6,684 bases of DNA from Deinococcus sp. (GTDB lineage Bacteria; Deinococcota; Deinococci; JACQHA01), in contig JACQHA010000040.1 in NCBI GenBank assembly GCA_016199255.1, positions 1 through 6,684 of the forward strand, read 5' to 3'. Numbering within the stretch: the first letter of the stretch is position 1; the number at the start of each line of letters is the position of its first letter. Shown piece after piece: positions 1 through 4,510 of the stretch. The position numbers and the translations under genes were made by a program. The notes beneath the pieces are model-generated. The model was not told where the DNA came from. It was given only the letters and a program-made list of their open reading frames with translations, and did no database searches.

Positions 1-11
1 CGCGGCCCGCC

Positions 12-31
12 GCTGAACCGGAGCGTTAGGC
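12..31 (+). other. Possible 3' half of an integron attC recombination site
   Basis: GTTAGGC at 25-31 matches the attC core-site consensus GTTRRRY (R' box). GCTGAAC at 12-18, six bases upstream, resembles the L' box that normally lies just inside it. The 5' half of the site (an RYYYAAC box and the L'' box) would lie before base 1, so the fold cannot be tested here. A small ORF begins 52 bases after the putative crossover point, as in a gene cassette. No second attC follows that ORF and no complete intI is in the window. GTTRRRY alone is expected by chance several times in this length, so the call is tentative. Confidence 0.35.
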
Positions 32-82
32 GGCGCTACGCGTACGCAACGCGACGACCACACCAGGAAAGAATCAACGGCG

Positions 83-340
83 ATGAGTTTTATCCAAAGA
101 GTATTTACGGCAGTCCTGCCACGGTGCTGGGCCGAGTCGATGGAGGCTCATTCACGCTCGTGGATGGTGCGATGTTCGTGCGGTTTCGCGAGGTCCATTT
201 GGGAGTTGGGCGGCATCCGTTGGAAAGCCGCGGGCCAGCCACGTTACTACATGAGGTGCCCGCAGTGCGGCCAGCGCTCCTGGCACACGGTTACGCGCAT
301 CAAGCAGCATCTCGGCCTTGCGCCGCACCCGGGCAAGTAA
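83..340 (+). CDS. Small Cys-rich zinc-ribbon-like protein, 85 aa, function unknown
   Basis: This short, probably soluble protein has two cysteine pairs, CSC at residues 31-33 and CPQC at 59-62, separated by a Trp/Arg/Gly-rich stretch containing GGIRWKAAG. The arrangement of two knuckles about 25 residues apart is that of a zinc ribbon. I infer that it binds zinc; no catalytic motif is visible. The pattern resembles short uncharacterised bacterial proteins I have seen with CPxCG and a following WHTV motif, but I know no function or name. The ATG at 83 has an AGGAAAG at 65-71, a somewhat long spacing. The protein ends in a basic tail. It lies directly after a possible attC half-site, so it could be a cassette gene, and directly before a palindrome that may terminate its transcript. 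A role in nucleic-acid or protein binding is only a guess from the fold. Confidence 0.75.
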   Translation: MSFIQRVFTAVLPRCWAESMEAHSRSWMVRCSCGFARSIWELGGIRWKAAGQPRYYMRCPQCGQRSWHTVTRIKQHLGLAPHPGK

Positions 341-344
341 CCTT

Positions 345-416
345 CCCCTCCGCTTCAGGCACCGCCTGACTTTCGTTTTCGTAGACAAAGCGTTTGTCAG
401 GACACCAGCGGAGGGG
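345..416. repeat. Imperfect 72-bp palindrome between the zinc-ribbon and RTX genes
   Basis: The outer arms CCCCTCCGCT (345-354) and AGCGGAGGGG (407-416) are perfectly complementary. Inside them CCTGAC (365-370) pairs with GTCAGG (396-401). Near the centre ACAAA-GCG-TTTGT (385-397) is a competing small palindrome. The structure follows the stop codon of the 83-340 gene by only a few bases. It could act as a factor-independent or stalling terminator, though there is no clean T-tract after the 3' arm. Its left half is repeated at 3541-3585, so it is also part of a dispersed repeat and may be a remnant of a palindromic (REP-like or MITE-like) element. Confidence 0.6.
356..392 (+). repeat. 37-bp direct repeat, copy 1
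   Basis: This stretch matches 3549-3585 on the same strand at 33 of 37 positions by hand alignment. It includes an identical block with CTGACTTTCGTTTT and the block TAGACAAA. The two copies bracket the RTX lipoprotein, the IS110 remnant and the two small lipoproteins. Copy 2 lies just before a tyrosine recombinase fragment, so an att-like role is possible, but this is inference. Confidence 0.7.
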
Positions 417-570
417 TGGCACTTCATGGGAACTGCGCGCCACCTGGGGCAACGGTGTGGTAGAGTACCGGCACGTTGCCTAAGACGAGGAGGCAGGAGA
501 TGCCACCACTGCGCAGACGAACTCAGGCTTACACGGTTGTACTCCTCACCCTCGTGCTCACCGCCTGTCC
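410..570 (+). repeat. Inverted repeat copy 1: promoter, RBS and signal-peptide module
   Basis: These 161 bases match the reverse complement of 3387-3547 without gaps, about 90% identical by hand count. The first 90 bases (non-coding leader) differ at only 2 positions. The n-region of the signal peptide carries most differences, and the h-region and lipobox are again nearly identical. Similarity ends just after the lipobox cysteine, where the mature proteins become unrelated. The module carries the putative promoter, the GAGGAGG ribosome binding site and the secretion signal. Confidence 0.9.
458..466 (+). promoter_or_regulatory. Candidate extended -10 element for the RTX lipoprotein
   Basis: TGG-TAGAGT has the TGn extension and matches the -10 consensus TATAAT at four of six positions. 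No convincing -35 hexamer is found 16-18 bases upstream. Support comes mainly from its near-perfect conservation in the inverted copy (TAGAGT at 3496-3491 on the minus strand), where the surrounding 90-bp leader differs at only two positions. A start near 472-474 would give a leader of about 27 bases to the ATG at 500. Confidence 0.35.
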
Positions 571-1099
571 AGCACCACCTCCCGCCAGTCCCCCCTGCGC
601 GAATCCCACGATCACTGGGGACGACACCAACAACACCCTGATGGGGACCGCGGGGAACGACATCATCGATGGTCAGGGCGGGAATGACGTCCTCGACGGC
701 CTGGGTGGGGACGATACACTCTGCGGGGGCGAGGGCGTCGACCTCCTCAGCGGGGGCGAGGGCAATAATAGCCTCTTCGGCGGAGCTGGTATCGACACGC
801 TGGTTGGTGGTCCAGGGGACGATCAGCTCGACGGGGGCGAGGGCAACGACAACCTCGAAAGCTTTGCGGGCACTGACACCCTGCACGGCGGCACCGAGGA
901 CGACACCCTTCGGGGCGGTGGGGGCGACGACCTGCTCGACGGGGGCGAGGGCAACGACGAGCTCTACGGCGGCGACGGGGCCGACGAGCTTCACGGTGGC
1001 CTGGGCACCGATACCCTCGATGGCGGTGACGGAACCGACACCTGTATTGATCCTGACCCCGATACGACGTTTATGGACTGCGAGAGTATTAACCCCTGA
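500..1099 (+). CDS. Secreted lipoprotein with about 15 RTX calcium-binding nonapeptide repeats
   Basis: This 199-aa protein starts with RRR at residues 5-7, a hydrophobic stretch and the lipobox LTAC (20-23), so it should be exported by Sec, lipidated on Cys23 and held on the outer face of a membrane. After a Pro-rich linker, residues 49-181 consist of about 15 tandem nonapeptides of the GGxGxDxLx type. This is the RTX parallel beta-roll, in which the Gly/Asp turns bind calcium. The end has a cysteine pair (Cys182 and Cys194, ...DTC...MDCE) that may form a capping disulfide. Unlike most RTX proteins it shows no type I secretion tail and no enzymatic domain; an adhesion, surface or calcium-binding role is inference. 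ATG 500 is chosen because AGGAGG at 488-493 is six bases upstream. An in-frame TTG at 476 would add eight residues. The promoter and signal-peptide DNA is shared with the lipoprotein at 3053-3457. Confidence 0.9.
   Translation: MPPLRRRTQAYTVVLLTLVLTACPAPPPASPPCANPTITGDDTNNTLMGTAGNDIIDGQGGNDVLDGLGGDDTLCGGEGVDLLSGGEGNNSLFGGAGIDTLVGGPGDDQLDGGEGNDNLESFAGTDTLHGGTEDDTLRGGGGDDLLDGGEGNDELYGGDGADELHGGLGTDTLDGGDGTDTCIDPDPDTTFMDCESINP
644..1042 (+). repeat. 27-bp tandem coding repeats of the RTX domain
   Basis: The nonapeptide array is visible in the DNA as a 27-base period. The motif CGGGGGCGAGGGC recurs with spacings that are exact multiples of 27: it begins at about 724, 751, 832 and 940 (steps of 27, 81 and 108). 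Such near-identical units suggest growth by unit duplication and make copy-number change by slippage or unequal recombination likely. This is a coding repeat and not a CRISPR array. Confidence 0.85.
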
Positions 1100-1163
1100 G
1101 CCGAGGCCACCCCCACACCTCACGCGCCGGTCACCGCTAGGGTGCCTGGCGCTCTCCATCCCA

Positions 1164-2291
1164 TCAAGTCAGGGGCCGCGAAACGGCACCCAAAAGGCTC
1201 GGACGTTTTCCCCTATGAGAAGCCTTCTGTGTCAAGCTCCTAGGCTGGGGCAGGAGGGGATAGGGGGTTGGCGCTGGGCGGAGGAGCTGAAAGAGCTGCC
1301 GCACCACCCAGCGCTTGATCACGCGCAGCGCGGCCCGAGGCGTCTTGCCCTCCTGGAGCTGGCGTTCGTCGGAGGCCCGGACCTCGGGTACCCACCGGCG
1401 TTGGGTGAGCGCGATCTGATGGACGGCCCGGTTCAAGCGCCGGTGGCCCCCGGGATCGACCCGCCCCACCCACGACTGGCCACTGGCCCAGGTGAGCGGG
1501 GCAATGCCCGCGTAGCGCGCTAAGTGCCCCTCGGTGGGAAACCGCTGCATATCTCCCATCTCCCCGAGCACCCAGGCGGCCACCACCGGACCCACGCCGG
1601 ACGCCTGACGCAGCGGCGTCTGCAGCACCTCGACTTGAGTGGTCAGCGCGGTGGTGACGGTGGCTAAGGTCTGTTCGAGGGTCTGCAGGACCTGCGCCCA
1701 TGGGCGAATCAGCAGGCCAGGGGCCTACGCCACCGGGTCCGTCGGCACCACCGGCCACTGGGCCAGTTCCACCAGGACCGCGGGGGCGGTCAAGGTGGAC
1801 CAACGGGTGGTTGATCCCGGCTCCCAACGTTCCAGCAGTCGGCGCAGCTGATTGATGGCGGCGGTGCGGGCGGTGAGCAGGGCGTCGCGCTGGCGACTCA
1901 GCAGCTTCCAGGGGTCGGGGGTCCCGGCTGGGGCGACCGGTGGGAGGGCAGCACCCTCGACCAGCACCACCTGGGCAATGGGTTGGGCATCCAGTGGGTC
2001 GGTCTTGTCGCGGCGCCGGGCCCGGCGGCGATAGCGGGCCATGAGGTGGGCACTGACCTCGGAGACGGCAGCCCCTGTCTCCACCAGGATCTGGGCGAAG
2101 CGCCACCCGTCACTTCCACTCCCTGCCACCCCCCAGGTATGGGGAGCGGGGAAGGTGGCTGCCCAAGCCCGAGCCGTAGCCCAGCCAATAGCAGTATTGG
2201 CTACCTCGGTGGTCCCCAGACCCTGCCCGTGGTCCGCGAGGGCCGCCAGGGTCAACTGGGCTTGATGACTGTCCACGCCGAACATCGTCAT
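1164..2291 (-). pseudogene. IS110-family transposase, inactivated by an amber stop and loss of a catalytic Glu
   Basis: This is a DEDD (RuvC-like) transposase of the IS110 family, which uses bridge RNA-guided recombination. The start is ATG 2291, with GGGAGG at 2302-2297. The N-terminal half has GVDSH (Asp7) and KTDPLDA (Asp98 and Asp101), which fit the family's D-E-D-D spacing. The expected Glu at residue 56 is Ala (GCA at 2126-2124, one base from GAA). An in-frame TAG at 1727-1725 stops translation after residue 188. The same frame then continues through a well-preserved C-terminal transposase domain: TPLRQASGVGPVVAA, RFPTEGHLARYAGIAP and the SG at residues 270-271, where the family's catalytic Ser is expected. 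It ends at 1164. The full frame is about 375 codons, normal for the family, with no frameshift, so decay is recent. Amber read-through is possible but would not restore the missing Glu. The element's ends are not determined. Confidence 0.9.
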
Positions 2292-2296
2292 CGTGA

Positions 2297-2460
2297 CCTC
2301 CCTGTGCCGTAGACTGGGAGCGTCAGGCGGTGGGACACGTTCGGGTCGCGTCCTGCGACAAGCTTCTGTCCAGTCTCCATCCCTGACGCGTTTCACGGCG
2401 GGGGGACACCTTTTCTCACAGCCTCAAGGGCAAACGTTCAATGAGTCACCCCCGCCGTGC
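2297..2460 (-). ncRNA. Candidate bridge-RNA-like structured region upstream of the IS110 transposase
   Basis: In IS110-group elements the bridge RNA is encoded in the non-coding end upstream of the transposase, which is where this lies. On the minus strand several stems can be seen. CACGGCGGGGG (2394-2404) pairs perfectly with 2449-2459 and gains three more pairs past a bulge. AGACTGG (2311-2317) pairs with 2370-2376 and encloses GTCGC/GCGAC (2345-2349 with 2355-2359). GCGTCAGG (2320-2327) could instead pair with 2382-2389, giving alternative or pseudoknotted folds. I cannot identify guide loops because the element ends and the donor/target core are not known. The position is established for the family; the assignment here is inference. 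Confidence 0.3.
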
Positions 2461-2491
2461 CCCGCTCCACCATTGCAGCACACGAACGTTC

Positions 2492-2512
2492 AAAAGGGCC
2501 GGGCGCTGGCCC
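2492..2512 (-). terminator. Intrinsic terminator-like hairpin after the small lipoprotein genes
   Basis: On the minus strand GGGCC (2512-2508) and GGCCC (2500-2496) form a five-base-pair GC stem with a seven-base loop, followed at once by TTTT (2495-2492). It lies about 70 bases past the stop codon of the 2582-2995 gene and in the right orientation to end that transcript. If it belongs to the host flank, the left end of the IS110 element lies between here and 2291. Confidence 0.5.
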
Positions 2513-2581
2513 AAGAACGGCTGAAACACGCGTGAGCCCCTCCTTCCCTTGGTGGCGTGTGGTGCGGCTGGGGGGCACGCG

Positions 2582-2995
2582 CTATGGCTGCCGCTCTAGG
2601 ACGAAGGCGATGAGGGCTCCTGGCCGCCAGATCACCAGATCTTGCTGGGCGGTGAGGGACAGGCGGATGGGGGTGGACATCCCTCCCCGTGGTGGGGGTT
2701 CGGTGAGCGTTCCCGATGCCTCGCCCGGGGCAAGCACCATGGCGCTGATGGTGGATGGTGCTGGCTCTGCGGTTGAAGAGAGTGTGCCGCTCACGCTGGT
2801 CCCGCTCTGCGTGAGGGTGGCAGTGACAGTGACGGGGGGACCGCGGAGTGCCTCAGGAAGCTGGGCGATGTCACGAAGGGTCGTAAAGGTGCCGCTGTAC
2901 GTGCCGGTGAAGTCAAAGCTTGGCCCGGCCGCCGGGCAGGCAGTGAGCAACAGGCCGAGAACACCTGTGAGTGCTAGGAGTGGTACGCTACGCAT
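2582..2995 (-). CDS. Small lipoprotein with GTYSGTF / VSGT beta-domain, 137 aa
   Basis: The signal peptide carries Arg2, a Leu-rich core and the lipobox LTAC at residues 17-20, so Cys20 is the expected lipidation site and the protein should be membrane-anchored outside the cytoplasm. The mature part is short and probably all-beta. It has FTGTYSGTF near the start, then VTVTATLTQSGTSVSGT, and ends LERQP. I know this GTYSGTF...LTQSGxxVSGT pattern from many small bacterial lipoproteins, but no activity is established and I see no catalytic motif. ATG 2995 is chosen because AGGAGG at 3006-3001 lies five bases upstream. A clear paralogue lies directly upstream (3053-3457), with roughly half of the aligned mature residues identical and a shared LERQ ending. 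This points to tandem duplication. Unlike the paralogue, this gene does not carry the shared promoter module; it has its own candidate -10. Confidence 0.85.
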   Translation of the reverse strand: MRSVPLLALTGVLGLLLTACPAAGPSFDFTGTYSGTFTTLRDIAQLPEALRGPPVTVTATLTQSGTSVSGTLSSTAEPAPSTISAMVLAPGEASGTLTEPPPRGGMSTPIRLSLTAQQDLVIWRPGALIAFVLERQP

Positions 2996-3024
2996 GGAAA
3001 CCTCCTCTCCTGAGTTGTGCAGGC

Positions 3025-3030
3025 AGTATA
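3025..3030 (-). promoter_or_regulatory. Candidate -10 box (TATACT) for the 2582-2995 lipoprotein
   Basis: TATACT on the minus strand matches TATAAT at five of six positions and lies about 30 bases before the ATG at 2995. No good -35 hexamer precedes it; that space is filled by a C/G run. The gene could equally be read from the upstream paralogue's transcript. Confidence 0.3.
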
Positions 3031-3033
3031 CCC

Positions 3034-3048
3034 CCCCCTGGCTGGGGG
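3034..3048 (-). other. GC hairpin between the two paralogous lipoprotein genes
   Basis: CCCCC (3034-3038) and GGGGG (3044-3048) form a five-pair stem with a five-base loop, immediately after the stop codon of the 3053-3457 gene. There is no T-tract, so it is a weak terminator or attenuator at most. Confidence 0.3.
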
Positions 3049-3052
3049 CTCG

Positions 3053-3457
3053 CTACGTCTGCCGCTCTAAGAACAGGGCAGTTCCTCCCACAGTTGGGAA
3101 GTGGAGCACCAGATCTTGATTGGCTGTGAGGAAGAGATTGACGGGGAAGGACATGTTCCCGAAGGCGTGTGTGCCGGTGGCCTCACCTGGTGTGGTCACC
3201 ATGGCCGTAATCGTGGCGGTCGAGGGCCCAAGGCCGGTGACGGAACCACTCACATTGCTGCCAGTCTGGGTGAGGTCTGCGGTGACAGTCATCCCGCGCC
3301 ACGCCTCTGGAAGTTGAGCCACGTCCCGGAAGCCGGCAAAGGTCCCGCTGTACGTGCCCGCGAAGCTCAGCCCTGGCCCACCGCCCGGGCAGGCGGTGAG
3401 CACGAGGGCGAGGAGCACAACCGTGCACGCCTCGGTGGGGCTGAGCGGTGGGAGCAT
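3053..3457 (-). CDS. Chimeric small lipoprotein: RTX-gene signal module joined to GTYSGTF domain
   Basis: The protein is 134 aa from ATG 3457, which has AGGAGG at 3469-3464 six bases upstream. The lipobox LTAC is at residues 20-23. The mature part is a paralogue of the neighbouring 2582-2995 product: FAGTYSGTF, FRDVAQLPEAWRG, DLTQTGSNVSGS and a LERQT ending. It is probably an all-beta, membrane-anchored extracytoplasmic protein of unknown role. Its promoter, ribosome binding site and signal peptide match those of the RTX lipoprotein in DNA sequence (3387-3547 against 410-570) and not those of its paralogue, so the gene looks assembled from two sources joined just after the lipobox Cys. From ATG 3457 the n-region has no Lys or Arg. 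An in-frame TTG at 3481 would add PKTRRQE and supply charges but lacks a visible ribosome binding site, so the start is not certain. Confidence 0.82.
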   Translation of the reverse strand: MLPPLSPTEACTVVLLALVLTACPGGGPGLSFAGTYSGTFAGFRDVAQLPEAWRGMTVTADLTQTGSNVSGSVTGLGPSTATITAMVTTPGEATGTHAFGNMSFPVNLFLTANQDLVLHFPTVGGTALFLERQT

Positions 3458-3547
3458 CTCCTGCCTCCTCGTCTTAGGCAACGTGCCGGTACTCTACCAC
3501 ACCGTTGCCCCAGGTGGCGTGCAGTTCCCATGACGTGCCACCCCTCC
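3387..3547 (-). repeat. Inverted repeat copy 2: promoter, RBS and signal-peptide module
   Basis: This is the reverse-complement partner of 410-570 and drives the chimeric lipoprotein at 3053-3457. The conserved leader contains TAGAGT (3496-3491) as candidate -10 and GAGGAGG as ribosome binding site. The copies are about 2.8 kb apart in opposite orientation, so homologous recombination between them would invert everything in between, including the IS110 remnant. Confidence 0.9.
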
Positions 3548-3548
3548 T

Positions 3549-3585
3549 CAGGCACCCCCTGACTTTCGTTTTACTAGACAAAACG
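3549..3585 (+). repeat. 37-bp direct repeat, copy 2
   Basis: This is the same-strand partner of 356-392 (33 of 37 matches). It directly abuts the outer end of the inverted module at 3387-3547 and lies 38 bases before the possible start of the recombinase fragment. In copy 1 the repeat forms the left arm of a palindrome; here no right arm is present. Confidence 0.7.
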
Positions 3586-3603
3586 CACCTCCTCCCGTAC
3601 CCT

Positions 3604-3623
3604 AATGGGCAGCAAGGCCCATT
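3604..3623. other. Seven-pair hairpin just before the recombinase fragment
   Basis: AATGGGC (3604-3610) and GCCCATT (3617-3623) are perfectly complementary with a six-base loop. On the plus strand the 3' arm runs into T residues. It lies immediately before the TTG at 3624 and includes the only AAGG-like ribosome binding sequence (3614-3617). It could be a short terminator or could hide the initiation region of the recombinase fragment. Confidence 0.35.
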
Positions 3624-3917
3624 TTGTCATATCCGCCTATGCCCAGAAAGCGCCCGATCAGAGAAAACGAAACTCAACCCAAACGAAGGGCCAAAAAAGG
3701 GCTTAAACAAGCCTGGCGCGATTCGATTAAATACCTCACGGTCGAGGAGGTGCACACCCTTCTCAACGCGGCCACCGACTACCGCGATCACCTGGTCTTA
3801 AACCTGCTCTACCGCGCCGGCATGCGAGTTGGTGAGTTGACCCGGGTACAAGTGGAAGACCTCATACTGGCGGAGCGCTTCATTGAGATCCCCACCGCGC
3901 ACACCAAGACCAGACAG
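3624..3917 (+). pseudogene. Tyrosine recombinase (integrase) fragment, C-terminal catalytic part lost
   Basis: After a Lys/Arg-rich N-terminal segment (residues 1-37) comes YLTVEEVHTLL, then LVLNLLYRAGMRVGELTRVQVEDL, which holds the first catalytic Arg (Arg68 from the TTG start), and IEIPTAHTKTRQ, where the beta-hairpin Lys is expected. This is the start of a phage-integrase/XerC-type catalytic domain. The HxxR and the nucleophilic Tyr are missing. From about 3918 the reading frame runs antisense through the DinB-family gene and shows no recombinase sequence, up to a stop at 4181. It also seems to lack a full core-binding domain. TTG 3624 has AAGG six bases upstream; ATG 3639 is possible but has no ribosome binding site. 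The product could not catalyse strand exchange. The subfamily cannot be told; nothing marks it as IntI. Confidence 0.8.
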
Positions 3918-3926
3918 GGTGCACCG

Positions 3927-4403
3927 TCAGGGTTGCCGGCTGAAGGCCACTTTCTGCCGGATCGCGCCCAGGTGGTACGCGATGTGCGCGACAGCGCCGA
4001 TGGCACCGCCCATGGCCTCGACACCGGACGAGGCATGCGACGCCATGGCCTGGCGGAGATCGTGGTATGCGCTGCGCAGCTGCTCCAGCATCTGCGACCA
4101 GGCTGTGTCGTCTACTGTGCTGACGCGCCAGCTCTCCTGCCAGTTCTGCGGGGTCCGGTCGCCCCGGATCCAGGCTGCTGAGACGGCCAGACTGAAGTTG
4201 ATGTGATACACGTGCGCCGCGATGGTCGTTCCGCCCCAGGGACGTGAGGCGTCGGCGGCACTCAGCTTGGCAAGGGTGCCGAGCAGACCGGCATCGGCAC
4301 CGACATCGGTAAAATAGCTCCAGCGCTCTGGCGGGCCTTCCACCCCTTCGCGCAGGACAGCCAGTAGTTGCTCGATCACGAGATCAAGGGAAATCGCTCC
4401 CAT
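3927..4403 (-). CDS. DinB-superfamily four-helix metal-binding protein, 158 aa
   Basis: Length and helix-rich composition fit the DinB/YfiT-like four-helix bundle, whose members bind a divalent metal with three His. Candidates here are His64 and His67 (AHVYHINFSL) and His140 and His144 (AHIAYHLGAIRQ). The C-terminal HLGAIRQ motif is typical of the family, so the protein appears complete although its stop lies within ten bases of the recombinase breakpoint. Some relatives are thiol-dependent transferases, but most have no known substrate, so none is assigned. ATG 4403 is chosen because AAGGTGAGG (4417-4409) ends five bases upstream; a TTG at 4427 would lie upstream of that site. The gene follows the VOC gene on the same strand after a 107-base gap with a hairpin. 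The two may be co-transcribed, but the gap is long for tight coupling. Confidence 0.82.
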   Translation of the reverse strand: MGAISLDLVIEQLLAVLREGVEGPPERWSYFTDVGADAGLLGTLAKLSAADASRPWGGTTIAAHVYHINFSLAVSAAWIRGDRTPQNWQESWRVSTVDDTAWSQMLEQLRSAYHDLRQAMASHASSGVEAMGGAIGAVAHIAYHLGAIRQKVAFSRQP

Positions 4404-4463
4404 AATAACCTCACCTTCTAATAGCAAGCATCATTATCCTGGGCATGTAGCACGAAAGGAAGG

Positions 4464-4485
4464 GAGACGACCTTGAGGCCGTCTC
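4464..4485 (-). terminator. Hairpin between the VOC and DinB genes, possible weak terminator
   Basis: GAGACG (4464-4469) pairs with CGTCTC (4480-4485). After one mismatch, CC/GG extends the stem under a TTGA loop. It lies 26 bases past the VOC stop codon. Only a pyrimidine-rich stretch without a T-run follows on the minus strand, so termination would be partial at best. Confidence 0.35.
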
Positions 4486-4510
4486 GGACGTTTCAAACTC
4501 TGCAGGGACG

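Noticed and set aside
411..440. TGGCAC at 417-422 considered as a sigma-54 promoter -24 element
   Set aside because: No GC-containing -12 element sits at the required spacing downstream.
644..1042. Regular 27-base repeats considered as a CRISPR array
   Set aside because: There are no spacers; the repeats are contiguous, in frame, and encode RTX nonapeptides.
152..1159. Long minus-strand open frame (335 codons) with repeated ALAPVE-like units
   Set aside because: It is the antisense reading of the RTX repeats; the periodicity comes from the 27-base coding repeats on the plus strand. It has no ribosome binding site and no domain logic.
1240..2106. Second minus-strand frame of 288 codons under the transposase
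   Set aside because: Pro/Gly/Arg-rich shadow of the IS110 frame. The true frame carries the DEDD and C-terminal transposase motifs on both sides of the TAG, so this is not a frameshifted continuation.
2457..3119. Plus-strand frame of 220 codons across the small lipoprotein genes
   Set aside because: It is antisense to a lipoprotein with a good signal peptide and ribosome binding site, has no start signal of its own and resembles no protein family.
3918..4181. In-frame extension of the recombinase fragment
   Set aside because: It runs antisense through the DinB-family gene and contains no recombinase motifs; it is accidental read-on after the breakpoint.
1199..4493. CTCGGACGTTT shared near 1199-1208 and 4484-4493
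   Set aside because: Only about 11 bases match, with unrelated flanks and different contexts, so it is compatible with chance.
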